Source: Candidatus Gastranaerophilales bacterium (GTDB lineage Bacteria; Cyanobacteriota; Vampirovibrionia; Gastranaerophilales; Gastranaerophilaceae). Taken from it: 64,000 nt of DNA. The position numbers and the translations under genes were made by a program. Shown here piece by piece: positions 16,877-25,763 of the stretch. The notes beneath the pieces were generated by a model that was given only the letters and a program-made list of their open reading frames with translations, was not told the origin of the DNA and did no database searches. Numbering within the stretch: the stretch's first letter is position 1; every line of letters starts with the position of its first letter. The stretch lies in contig CANQJT010000001.1 in the NCBI GenBank assembly GCA_947624325.1, positions 186,001-250,000 of the forward strand. The letters run 5' to 3'.

Positions 16877-17753
16877 GTGAAAAAATTAAAAGCTGGCATA
16901 ATTGGTACAGGGAATATAGGTTGTGATTTATTAGCTAAAATTCAAAAATCAAATGAACTTGAATGCACTTTGTTTATGGGTAGAAATTTAAATTCAAAAG
17001 GAATGGAATTTGCTAACAGACTTGGAGTAAAAATTACCGATAAATCTATAGAGGCATTAATAGATAATCCTAAATTGTGCGATATTGTATTTGATGCAAC
17101 AACAGCAAGTGCACATTATAAACATGCTGAAATTTTAAAGAAACTAAATAAATTCACTATTGATTTAACTCCTTCTTTATTAGGAAAAATGTGCATTCCT
17201 ATTGTAAACGGAATGGAATGCATAAAAGAGACAAACATTAATATGGTAACCTGCGGAGGACAAGCAACAATTCCTATAATTAGTGCAGTTAACAGTATGA
17301 TTCCTGATATTGACTATATAGAAACTGTAACAAGTATATCTGCAGATTCTGCAGGACCAGGAACAAGAGCAAATATTGATGAATTTACGCAAACGACCAA
17401 AGCTTCTATATTAAATTTTTCTAAAACCAAAGAGGCAAAAGCTATAATTATATTAAATCCTGCTTCCCCCCCCCCCATTAATGCATAATACCATATATAT
17501 AAAATCTAAAAATATTGATATAGATAAAATTGAACCTGTAATAAATCAGACAGTTGAAAAAGTTCAAAAATATGTTCCGGGATATAGATTGATAAACAAA
17601 CCTTGTGTAAATAACAATATTTTAATTGTTATGGTTGAAGTTGAGGGCAGTGGTGATTATTTGCCAAAATACAGCGGTAATCTCGATATATTTACATCCT
17701 CTGCGGCAGCAATTGCACAAATGTATGCGCAAGAGGTATTTTATGCAGGATAA
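16877..17753 (+). CDS. Acetaldehyde dehydrogenase (acylating), frameshifted OFF at an 11-C tract
   Basis: MhpF/DmpF-type enzyme interconverting acetyl-CoA and acetaldehyde, normally in a channeling complex with the aldolase encoded next. NAD site IIGTGNIGCDLL; catalytic Cys in NMVTCGGQAT. It starts at GTG 16877 with AAAGG upstream. At codon ~197 the conserved LNPAxPP segment is encoded by eleven C (17466-17476), giving an early stop at 17488. With ten C the frame reads LNPASPPPLMHNTIYIK, the family sequence, and continues to 17753 (291 residues). The current allele is OFF. The stop overlaps the aldolase start by 11 bases. Confidence 0.9.
17466..17476. repeat. C11 homopolymer inside the acetaldehyde dehydrogenase gene
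   Basis: Eleven C; length 10 gives the full-length conserved protein, length 11 truncates it at 17488. Confidence 0.95.
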
Positions 17754-18792
17754 TCATATAAAAATTTTTGATTCAACGTTAAGAGACGGCTCACACGCAC
17801 TAAAACACCAATTAGAATTGTGTACTATCGAAAAATATTGCAAATTAATTGATAATTCCAATTTGGATACAGTAATTGTCGGACATGGCAACGGATTAGG
17901 CGCAAGTTCAATACAAATAGGATTATCTAAATATTCTGACAATGAGATGTTAAAAACAGCACGAAAGAATTTGAAAAATACAAAACTGGGAGTATATATG
18001 ATTCCTGGGTTTGGAACAATACAAGATAACCTTCTTCCAGCAATTGATATTGGAGTTGATGTATTTAAAATTGGAACACATTGTACTGAAGCGGATGTAA
18101 TGAAAGAACACATTAAATATTTGGTATCAAAAGGGAAAGAGGCTTACGGAGTTTTAATGTGCTGCCATATGGCTACTAAAGAAAGACTTTTAGCTGAAGC
18201 AAAAAAAGTAGAATCTTATGGAGCAAAAGGAATTATATTTATGGATTCTGCAGGTGCTTTGTTACCTGAACAAGTTAAGTCTTTTATTACTTTAATAAGA
18301 GACAATACTAATTTTGAAATAGGTTTTCATGGGCATAACAATTTAAGTTTTGCTGTTACCAATACAATGAGTGCACTTGAATGCGGTGCAAACATAATTG
18401 ACGGTACTCTTATGGGATTTGGTGCAGGTGCAGGAAATTGTCAGTTGGAAATCATTATTGCAATATTGCAAAAAAATAGCCTTCTAAAAAATGTTAACTT
18501 ATATAAGATTATGGATACAGCTGAAGAAGTAATTGAAAAAGATTTAAATTATAAAAACGGAGTGAAAGAAATAACTATTATATCCGGAATTTCAGGAGTT
18601 TTTAGTGCATTTAAAGAAAAGGTTAATGAGGCGGCAAAAATTTATAATGTTGATCCAAGAGATATATTTATGGAATTAGGCAAATTAAAAGTGGTCGGAG
18701 GACAAGAAGATATGATAATAGACGTTGCTATGAATTTAAGCCAAAAAATGAAACAAGATTCCACCAATTATATATTGGAATCATTACTGTAA
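17743..18792 (+). CDS. 4-hydroxy-2-oxovalerate aldolase
   Basis: MhpE/DmpG-type aldolase joining acetaldehyde to pyruvate, in the synthetic direction, to give 4-hydroxy-2-oxopentanoate. The DRE-TIM barrel begins IKIFDSTLRDGSHALKHQ; metal-binding His pair is in GFHGHNNLSFA; the end of the barrel is MGFGAGAGNCQLE. The ATG at 17743 overlaps the end of the dehydrogenase gene by 11 bases, the usual coupling of this two-enzyme complex; an upstream in-frame ATG runs through that gene and is rejected. Length 349 residues is normal. Followed 19 bases later by ThDP enzyme 3, suggesting its product is that enzyme's keto-acid donor. Confidence 0.9.
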   Translation: MQDNHIKIFDSTLRDGSHALKHQLELCTIEKYCKLIDNSNLDTVIVGHGNGLGASSIQIGLSKYSDNEMLKTARKNLKNTKLGVYMIPGFGTIQDNLLPAIDIGVDVFKIGTHCTEADVMKEHIKYLVSKGKEAYGVLMCCHMATKERLLAEAKKVESYGAKGIIFMDSAGALLPEQVKSFITLIRDNTNFEIGFHGHNNLSFAVTNTMSALECGANIIDGTLMGFGAGAGNCQLEIIIAILQKNSLLKNVNLYKIMDTAEEVIEKDLNYKNGVKEITIISGISGVFSAFKEKVNEAAKIYNVDPRDIFMELGKLKVVGGQEDMIIDVAMNLSQKMKQDSTNYILESLL

Positions 18793-18811
18793 AAAATAAG
18801 AGGGGAAATTT

Positions 18812-20596
18812 ATGATAGTTTCAGATTATATTTTTGATTTTTTAATAAAAAAAGGTGTAGATACAGCTTTTATAGTAACCGGCGGACAAGCTATGTTTTT
18901 AAATGATGCTCTTGCAAAAAGAAAAGAGATTAAACCAATATTTGCTCATCATGAACAAACTTGCGGTATGTCTGCGGATGCTTACTCAAGAATTACAAAT
19001 AAATTAGGAGTTGCAGTCGTAACAGCAGGTCCCGGAAGTATAAATGTACTTAATGGTTTAGTGGGAGGATATTGTGATTCTGCTCCAATGATTGTAATTT
19101 CAGGCCAATCTGCATTGAACTGCGTTAAATATCAAGAAGAAAGCGGTATAAGACAATATGGAATTCAAGGTATTTTTATAAAACCATTTGTTCAAAATGC
19201 AGTAAAATTTTTTATTACTGTTGATGATCCGGCAAAAATAAAATATTATATGGAAAAAGCATATTATGAAGCAACAACAGGCCGTCCCGGACCTGTATGG
19301 ATCGATGTTCCTTTGGATATTCAAAAAATGGAAGTTCCTCAGAAACTTTTAGAGTCTTATGTTCCGCCAAAAACAGAAAAATTAAGTATTACCGAAAGAA
19401 AAGAAAAAATAAATAAAGTTATAAAAATGCTGCAAAATTCAAAAAGACCTTTGATTATTGCAGGACAAGGAATAAGAATTGCAAAAGCTGAAAATTTATT
19501 ATTAAATTTTATTGAAAAATATAATATTCCTATAATTACAACAAGATTAGGTATAGATTTAATAAATTCGGATCATAATTTATATATAGGCAGACCCGGA
19601 ATATATGGAGAAAGAAGTGCTAATTTGGCTTGCCAGACTGCGGATTTAATAATTTCAATAGGCTGCAGACTATCAAGTGCTTCAATTGGACATAATCCAA
19701 AAAACTTCGGGATAAGAGCAAAAAAAATAGTTGTTGATATAGATGAAAAAGAATTAAATAAACCGATTTTTGATATTGATATAAAAATAAACGATGATGC
19801 ATATTTATTTTTAAAAGAACTTCTTCAAAATGAAATAAAAATAAATGACACTAAAAACTGGCTTCAAAATTGTCAAAGCTGGAAAACTAATTATCCTGTT
19901 GTATTAAAAGAATATAGTGATTGTAAAGATATTAACAGTTACTATTTTACGGATAGATTATCAAAACTTGCAGACAATAAGACAATGATTGTAGTTGACA
20001 CTGGCTCTTGTTTCCATGTGGCTTGTCAAAGCTGGAAAATAAAAAAAGGACAGCATTTTTTAACAACCGGAGGTTTATCTTCTATGGGGTGGTGGGTTGC
20101 AGGTATTGGTGCTTGTATTGCTAATAATCGCCAAAATACAGTTGTTATAACCGGCGATGGAAGCTTACAAATGAATATTCAGGAATTTGCAACAATAAAA
20201 CATAATAATCTTCCGATAAAAGTATTTATTTTTAATAATAATGGCTATCTTCTTATAAGACAAACTCAGCATAATTATATGAATGATCGTTTATATGGTG
20301 AAAGCCCGTCAAGCGGTGTTTGGTGTCCCGATAGCTTAAAAATAGCTAAAGCCTATGGAATTTTTGGTGTAAGAATAGACACAAAAGATAATATTGATGA
20401 AAAAATAAAAGAAGTACTTGATTACAAAGGTCCGGTAATATGTGATGTTAAAATGCCTGATTGGCAGCTTATTATCCCCAGAGTTTCTTCCGAAAAAAAA
20501 CCTGACGGGACTTTGGTATCCAAAAACTTTGAAGATATGTTTCCATTTCTTCCGAAAAATGAACTGCAAGCTGTAATTAATAAGGCTATAAATTAA
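18812..20596 (+). CDS. ThDP-dependent acetolactate-synthase-like enzyme 3 (paired with the aldolase)
   Basis: A 594-residue ThDP enzyme: Glu in FAHHEQTCGMSADAYSR, VISGQS, ThDP motif ITGDGSLQMNIQEF to FNNNGYLLIRQTQ. It is more like enzyme 1 (HHEQ, NNxGYLxIR) than enzyme 2. AGAGGGGAAA precedes the ATG at 18812. Last gene of the dehydrogenase-aldolase operon. I infer that it takes the acyl unit of 4-hydroxy-2-oxopentanoate, releasing CO2, and adds it to a keto sugar to build a hydroxyalkyl branch. The substrate pair is unproven. Confidence 0.8.
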   Translation: MIVSDYIFDFLIKKGVDTAFIVTGGQAMFLNDALAKRKEIKPIFAHHEQTCGMSADAYSRITNKLGVAVVTAGPGSINVLNGLVGGYCDSAPMIVISGQSALNCVKYQEESGIRQYGIQGIFIKPFVQNAVKFFITVDDPAKIKYYMEKAYYEATTGRPGPVWIDVPLDIQKMEVPQKLLESYVPPKTEKLSITERKEKINKVIKMLQNSKRPLIIAGQGIRIAKAENLLLNFIEKYNIPIITTRLGIDLINSDHNLYIGRPGIYGERSANLACQTADLIISIGCRLSSASIGHNPKNFGIRAKKIVVDIDEKELNKPIFDIDIKINDDAYLFLKELLQNEIKINDTKNWLQNCQSWKTNYPVVLKEYSDCKDINSYYFTDRLSKLADNKTMIVVDTGSCFHVACQSWKIKKGQHFLTTGGLSSMGWWVAGIGACIANNRQNTVVITGDGSLQMNIQEFATIKHNNLPIKVFIFNNNGYLLIRQTQHNYMNDRLYGESPSSGVWCPDSLKIAKAYGIFGVRIDTKDNIDEKIKEVLDYKGPVICDVKMPDWQLIIPRVSSEKKPDGTLVSKNFEDMFPFLPKNELQAVINKAIN

Positions 20597-20742
20597 TATT
20601 ATAAATAAGAAAGATTTTTTTCTTAATATTCTATGAGTTGAAAAATTAATTATTTGCAAGACACAGATAAGCAGATTAAAGATATCTTTTTTAAGCAATA
20701 GAAAATGGCTGAAAATAAAACTTTTTAAGTCATTTTAATTGA

Positions 20743-21675
20743 TTACATAAATATAAAGTTTGTTTCAACAGTATCATCCGTTACTTCGGTAATTTTATCA
20801 AAAGTTGTATCGCTTATTGCATAACAGCTATAGTTAAACTCTTTCATTATCTTAATTATATCATTTGGATGATATGAAAATTTTGCTGACCATTTTCTCA
20901 ACATTTCCGAATATATTATAGGATGAAATTTCTCTATAGTCTTAAGCCCGCCCTCATATACAAATTTTTCGGCACCTTCTACATCACATTTTATAAAATC
21001 AATATTATCTATATTATTTTCTTTTACAAAATCATCTAATGTATTAAATTGAGTTTCAACCTTATATGTTGATTTATTCTCAAGCAAATTTTCCAAAGAG
21101 GAAGATCCGCATGCTTCAGGATTGTAAAACATTTCTACGGTTTTCTTTGTATCTGATAAACCTATATTTAATGGAGTTATATTTTTACTGTTGTTTATTT
21201 CCAAATTTTTATTCAAATGCTTAAATGTATTTGGAATTGGTTCAAATGCATATATTTTTGTTTTAGGGAATTTTGATGAAAAATATAAAGAAAAATATCC
21301 TATATTTGCGCCAATATCAAAAACTGTTTCGGGGGGGGGTAATAAGGAAAACGTTTTATCCCATAATTTTTCTTCATACTTTCCGAAGTTAAGTTCTGCT
21401 AATGGGATAATTTCTCTATCTTCTTTGACGCAACATAATTTTATTCCCGTATCCTGCATTTCAACAATTACATTATCTTCTGTTATGGTAACATTTTTTG
21501 CAAGAGATTGTTTTAATAATTCTCTATATTCAAAAAGGTGTTTGTGGTAATCATACATTTTTTCCATATAATCTCTTTTTTCCAAGTTACCGGAAGTATA
21601 TTCTGCTTTCAGCTTCAACAAAACATTACCCGTTTTTTTTTCTTGAATTTCTTTAGATTTTACTGTGTTTTGCAT
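20743..21675 (-). CDS. FkbM-family SAM methyltransferase with in-frame poly-C tract (ON)
   Basis: A 310-residue protein: an N-terminal helical region of about 70 residues, then the FkbM fold with SAM motif VFDIGANIGYFSLYFSS, KIYAFEPIPNTFKHL and DFIKCDVEGAEKFVYEGG. Likely O-methylates a sugar of the glycan. C9 (21331-21339) encodes the Pro-Pro-Pro just before the SAM motif (residue ~113), and the frame is intact at this length; loss or gain of one base would remove the whole catalytic domain. It has its own strong promoter at 21709-21737. Confidence 0.87.
   Translation of the reverse strand: MQNTVKSKEIQEKKTGNVLLKLKAEYTSGNLEKRDYMEKMYDYHKHLFEYRELLKQSLAKNVTITEDNVIVEMQDTGIKLCCVKEDREIIPLAELNFGKYEEKLWDKTFSLLPPPETVFDIGANIGYFSLYFSSKFPKTKIYAFEPIPNTFKHLNKNLEINNSKNITPLNIGLSDTKKTVEMFYNPEACGSSSLENLLENKSTYKVETQFNTLDDFVKENNIDNIDFIKCDVEGAEKFVYEGGLKTIEKFHPIIYSEMLRKWSAKFSYHPNDIIKIMKEFNYSCYAISDTTFDKITEVTDDTVETNFIFM
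21331..21339. repeat. G9/C9 homopolymer inside the FkbM methyltransferase gene
   Basis: Nine G on the + strand (C on the coding strand), immediately before the SAM-binding motif codons. The frame is open at length 9. Confidence 0.95.
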
Positions 21676-21708
21676 CTAATTATCCCCTTGCTTTTATTGA
21701 ATACCTTA

Positions 21709-21737
21709 ATATTATAGTGCATATACTTACTTGTCAA
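21709..21737 (-). promoter_or_regulatory. Promoter of the FkbM methyltransferase gene
   Basis: Minus strand: TTGACA (21737-21732), 17-bp spacer, TAATAT (21714-21709); an overlapping TATAAT gives a 15-bp spacer. Predicted start is near 21702, followed by AAGGGGA before the ATG at 21675. Confidence 0.65.
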
Positions 21738-21743
21738 TTAAAT

Positions 21744-22625
21744 TTAAAATTTTTCTTCCGGAATTTCTTTGCGAACGGCTTCTTTCCATTTGATTTTTAA
21801 CCCTGCGAGTTTTAATGTTTTTCTGATATATTTGCCTTTGTATGAATGATAGAGCAAGTTGTCCGCTGTATTAAAGCATTCATCACCCTGAAAATATTGT
21901 TTTACTGCATTGATTTTCTCTCCGCCTATTGTATTACATTTAAAACCTGCATTCATAAGCTCGGAGGGAACGAATACTTCGCAGAAAGTCCATTCTGAAT
22001 TTTTATTTCCTATTTGTGATTTGAATTTTTCAGCTTGTTCAAGACGCTTTTGGTAAAGATAAGTTATTGCGCTGTTTTCCAATCTGCAAACAGGGAAAAT
22101 GCTTCCATATAATTCCCCCCCCCAGTCATAAATCCAATCCAGATTATGGGTCCAGCGCCACTCCGAATTTTTTAACTGTCCGCAAAAATTTGTAATTAAA
22201 AGATGTGTGCTTTTGTTTTTGTATTTATCAAAAAACGGTTTGTATGAATCCCCGTTACAATAAACGTCATATTCAATCCGCCAGTAATATTTGTAATTCG
22301 GAAAATACTCTTTCACGTAATAAAAGTGATAATCTGCATTATACCACTGAATTTTGCCGAAATTATCCGTTTCTTCCGAGTAACAATAATTAGGCAGATT
22401 CATTTTTTTATGAATATTTTCATCAAATAAAAAGCATTTAACTTTTGTTCCGTAAAAATTTTTTTCACAAACGGGAAAATCCGATTGAATATGTAATTCG
22501 GAATTATTTATGCACAATATAACATCATCGCCGGATTTACAAAGTTTTAAGTACTCATTGATTATATTTTTGTTTATTACATGTGTTGAGATAAATTTTA
22601 ATGTATCCGAGCAATTTTTTGTCAT
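21744..22625 (-). CDS. Putative glycosyltransferase-like protein with in-frame poly-G tract (ON)
   Basis: A 293-residue soluble protein. Features: LKFISTHVINKNIINEY at the start, YYWRIEYDVYCNG (an acidic EYD site resembling a DXD-type metal site, around residue 110) and HNLDWIYDWGGELYGS. The layout resembles uncharacterised capsule-locus transferases, but I could not place it in a named family with certainty. I chose the ATG at 22625 with AGAAGG upstream; a TTG at 22649 is the alternative. G9 (22115-22123) encodes Gly-Gly at residues ~168-170 and is in frame. Shares orientation with the methyltransferase gene. Confidence 0.6.
   Translation of the reverse strand: MTKNCSDTLKFISTHVINKNIINEYLKLCKSGDDVILCINNSELHIQSDFPVCEKNFYGTKVKCFLFDENIHKKMNLPNYCYSEETDNFGKIQWYNADYHFYYVKEYFPNYKYYWRIEYDVYCNGDSYKPFFDKYKNKSTHLLITNFCGQLKNSEWRWTHNLDWIYDWGGELYGSIFPVCRLENSAITYLYQKRLEQAEKFKSQIGNKNSEWTFCEVFVPSELMNAGFKCNTIGGEKINAVKQYFQGDECFNTADNLLYHSYKGKYIRKTLKLAGLKIKWKEAVRKEIPEEKF
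22115..22123. repeat. C9/G9 homopolymer inside the putative glycosyltransferase gene
   Basis: Nine C on the + strand, encoding the DWGGE segment on the - strand. The frame is open at length 9; other lengths not a multiple of three away would truncate the protein. Confidence 0.95.
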
Positions 22626-22846
22626 TTTAGAAAGCCTTCTTTTTACCAATATTGATTTTTAGTGATATAACTATAAATTAAGTTTATCATAATTATATAA
22701 TTTGTAAATCTTATATATTGTACGGCTTTCTAAAAATCATTTATGAAAAAATGGTGCAAAACATACGTTTTCCGAAAATTAGGACAAGGGAAAAATATAC
22801 AAAACGATAACATAAACATTAAATACTAAATTCGCTGCAATATCTA

Positions 22847-22875
22847 TTGACGACGGTTTTACAATTCATTAAAAT
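22847..22875 (+). promoter_or_regulatory. Promoter of the flavodoxin gene
   Basis: TTGACG (22847-22852), 17-bp spacer, TAAAAT (22870-22875), followed by AAAAAGGAG and the ATG at 22896. Confidence 0.65.
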
Positions 22876-22895
22876 TATAAAAAAGGAGTAAATAA

Positions 22896-23471
22896 ATGAA
22901 AAATATATTCTTCTTAATTTTAGGATTAATTATTATTGTTGCAGGGACAGTTTATGCTCTAAACTGTAAATCAATAGCAAAGGAGGATGCAAATATGGAT
23001 AAAAAAGTATTGGTAGCATATTTTAGCGCAACGGGAACAACAAAACAAGTGGCTCAAAACTTAGCAGCGGCAATAAATGCGGATATTTATGAAATAAAAC
23101 CGAAAGTCCCTTATACAAGCGCTGATTTAGATTGGACAAATAACAATTCAAGAAGCACGCTTGAGATGAAAGACCATAATTCCCGTCCTGAAATTGTTGA
23201 CGATAATTTTTCAACCGATAATTATGACACAATATATTTAGGCTTCCCAATCTGGTGGTATATAGCTCCCACTATTGTTAACACATTTTTGGAAGCACAC
23301 GATTTTACAAATAAAAAAATCATTCTTTTTGCGACATCAGGCGGAAGCGGTTTCGGAAGAACTGTTGAAAATCTTAAGAAAAGTGTTTCAAATTCAACCG
23401 AAATTAAAGAAGGAAAGTTATTTAACAATCATCCTACAAAAGAAGAGCTTAAAAAATGGGCAGAAGGCTAA
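22896..23471 (+). CDS. Membrane-anchored or exported flavodoxin
   Basis: A 191-residue protein. Residues 1-22 form a hydrophobic N-terminal segment (anchor or signal), then a flavodoxin domain: FMN phosphate loop YFSATGTTKQVAQ, DTIYLGFPIWWY (isoalloxazine-stacking aromatic residues) and LFATSGGSGFGRTV. This resembles flavodoxins associated with periplasmic or membrane redox steps. It is monocistronic, with a promoter at 22847-22875 and a hairpin terminator at 23548-23580. An internal ATG at 22995 preceded by AAAGGAGG could give a cytosolic form without the anchor. Confidence 0.85.
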   Translation: MKNIFFLILGLIIIVAGTVYALNCKSIAKEDANMDKKVLVAYFSATGTTKQVAQNLAAAINADIYEIKPKVPYTSADLDWTNNNSRSTLEMKDHNSRPEIVDDNFSTDNYDTIYLGFPIWWYIAPTIVNTFLEAHDFTNKKIILFATSGGSGFGRTVENLKKSVSNSTEIKEGKLFNNHPTKEELKKWAEG

Positions 23472-23547
23472 GCAAACAATACAGATTACTCAAAACAAGC
23501 CTATGAATTTTGAAAAAGTTTATGAAAAGGGAAATTTATATTCTGAA

Positions 23548-23580
23548 ATATAAGCTGATAAATTAATTATCAGCTTATAT
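23548..23580. terminator. Hairpin terminator between flavodoxin and calpain-like genes
   Basis: A perfect 14-bp stem, ATATAAGCTGATAA with TTATCAGCTTATAT, around a 5-base loop, followed by TTTATG and later T-rich sequence. It separates two convergent genes and may serve both. Confidence 0.7.
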
Positions 23581-23624
23581 TTTATGAAATTTTTATATAA
23601 ATGTAAGTTGGTCGCCATTTTTAT

Positions 23625-25763
23625 TTAATTAAAATTTTCTTTATAGTATTTACTGTCAATTTTATGCTCTTTTAAATATTGTAAAAATTCTTTTTCGCTC
23701 CACATACCTGATAGTCTCAAATATAATATTTCCGCAGGCAGTTTTTTTGTTTTCATTAAAACTTTTAAAGCTTTTTTGATATCACCGGTACTAAATTTGC
23801 TGTATTTTGCAAGAGTTTGAAGGTCAATTTGTTCTGAAGATAAATTTAAAAAATAATCATCTAATAAATCCCATTTTTGATCGCTAATTTCCCATATTTT
23901 CATGACGTATATGTCGTTAGAAAGTCCGCCTACAGTGTAATCCTTTGATATATTTAAAATTCCTCTTTCTAATATAATTTGAGCTTGTTCTTCAGTTATT
24001 TCCCATTTATCAATTATATTACCTTTTTTATCAATATCATAAAGATTAACAGTTACTTTCCCGTTTTCGTCATATGAGTATTTTATGCCTGCAGAACTGT
24101 TTTCAATAAAATATCTTTCAGTTTTGAGATTTCCGTTATCATCATATTCTTTTTGGACATTATATTCATATCCGTGTATTCTTTTTACGTTATCTTGGAC
24201 ATTACATGCACATACAGCATCAAATGTCTTTTTAAACTCAGATATAGGCATTTTAATTACTTTGCTTGTATCCCAAGGATTAACGATATAAACATATTTA
24301 TCATCAGCATCTATGATACTGTAGGCATGTCCACCCGGGAGTTCCGTAACGGGTTCTCCATTACAAGTTGTTTTTTTTAGTTTTTTTGTTGTTCCAATAC
24401 TTGCGGTGCAGGCATATCTGTCATCTTTTACTTTTTCTAAAAAGTTTTTATCATCCGAGTTAGAACCAATATGATTGTACCACTTTGAAAAATCGACTGT
24501 TTCCCAATAGTTTTTATCCGGTGCGCCTGTAAGTACATCAAATGCCAGATAAAAGTATGCACCATTCTCTATTGTATTAAAATTTTTATACTCATGCTCA
24601 TTCAGAAACTTTTCAAATGCTATTTCAATGGCTCTTACATCCATATCACCGGTTGAATATTCATCAGTCCCGTATAATTCTTCTTCTGTGATTATATATT
24701 CAACTTCAGGTCCTCTTAATTTTACTTTAACTGAACCGTCATCAAGCACTTCAACACTATCATTTAAAATCTCGAGTCCGCTCGGTGTATTTGCCAAAGA
24801 GTTAATTGTAGCGAGCAGCCAGCAATCGCCTACACCGCCTTGTGAAAAATCTTTATCTATTTCCCCGTTTGCTTCGTCATCTTCTGTTTTATAATTACTT
24901 AATCTTATAGATATTTTACTGAAGCACGTTAATATTTCATCTTTGTTAAGTTCCTTTTGTTTCAGTAATTCATCAAAATCATTGTTCAAATCTTCCGTAT
25001 AAATTCCATACTCAGAACCGTACTCAATAATACAAATTGAGAGATATTTAATAATTTTTTTATAATCCGAATTACTCAAAGGTAATTTATTAATATCTTG
25101 AATCAGCGATTCCCAAGCTCCGTCATTTTTTTTAGCATATAATTTAAATATGTTATTAATATTTTCGTTATTAATATCTTCTTTTATGTCACTAATAAGT
25201 TCAGAACTTTCTGTTTCGGCATCATGAATATCATTGTATAATTCATCTGATGCTTTAACAAGGAAATCTTTTCTGTTTTTATAACTATTTGAATTTTCTT
25301 TCCTTTTTGATGAAATATCGTCAAAAAGTTTTTTTCGAATTTGATCATTAATATCTGGTTCTGTAGGTTCATCGGGTTCTGGCGGAACAGGTTCATCAAT
25401 TGTCGGTGTTGTTGGTTCCTCGGGTTCTGTAGGCACGGGTTCATCAGGTAAAGGTTCATTATTAGAAGGGGGAGTAGTCTCATCTGTATCAGGTGTAGTT
25501 GGTTCATCATATTTATTTGAAGAATCATTTAAGCTTTTAGTGGACTTATGCTGTTTATTAGTTTTCTTTCCGTTAAATTCCGCTTCATCACATAAAACAG
25601 TTTTAGAATCTTCTTCATAAGAAAACAAGGAGTTATCATTATTGTTTAATTCATAATCTGAATCAAAGATAGAATTTTCAGTTTCATCTTTATTTGATTT
25701 TACTTTATCGGATGTTAAATCAAATAATATGATTCTATCAATACTACTTTTAGAAAATTCCAT
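23625..25763 (-). CDS. Calpain-family (C2) cysteine protease with Pro/Glu/Thr-rich linker
   Basis: A 712-residue protein. Residues ~85-150 are a low-complexity linker of DEP/TEP/PPEP repeats. The catalytic domain starts at GGVGDCWLLATINSLA with Cys314; the His is in GGHAYSIID (His479) and the Asn in VNPWDTS (Asn495), giving the full papain-like triad and the calpain QGxxGDCW signature. The C-terminal ~200 residues include a YSYDENGKVTVNLYDID region and helical repeats. No classical signal peptide is visible. It stands alone between unrelated genes. A secreted effector or self-processing role is possible, but substrates are unknown. Confidence 0.83.
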   Translation of the reverse strand: MEFSKSSIDRIILFDLTSDKVKSNKDETENSIFDSDYELNNNDNSLFSYEEDSKTVLCDEAEFNGKKTNKQHKSTKSLNDSSNKYDEPTTPDTDETTPPSNNEPLPDEPVPTEPEEPTTPTIDEPVPPEPDEPTEPDINDQIRKKLFDDISSKRKENSNSYKNRKDFLVKASDELYNDIHDAETESSELISDIKEDINNENINNIFKLYAKKNDGAWESLIQDINKLPLSNSDYKKIIKYLSICIIEYGSEYGIYTEDLNNDFDELLKQKELNKDEILTCFSKISIRLSNYKTEDDEANGEIDKDFSQGGVGDCWLLATINSLANTPSGLEILNDSVEVLDDGSVKVKLRGPEVEYIITEEELYGTDEYSTGDMDVRAIEIAFEKFLNEHEYKNFNTIENGAYFYLAFDVLTGAPDKNYWETVDFSKWYNHIGSNSDDKNFLEKVKDDRYACTASIGTTKKLKKTTCNGEPVTELPGGHAYSIIDADDKYVYIVNPWDTSKVIKMPISEFKKTFDAVCACNVQDNVKRIHGYEYNVQKEYDDNGNLKTERYFIENSSAGIKYSYDENGKVTVNLYDIDKKGNIIDKWEITEEQAQIILERGILNISKDYTVGGLSNDIYVMKIWEISDQKWDLLDDYFLNLSSEQIDLQTLAKYSKFSTGDIKKALKVLMKTKKLPAEILYLRLSGMWSEKEFLQYLKEHKIDSKYYKENFN

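Noticed and set aside
22821-22832. AAATACTAAATT, identical to 12 bases of the switch A core, before the flavodoxin gene
   Set aside because: Single copy with no inverted partner and no flanking half-sites; expected by chance in AT-rich DNA.
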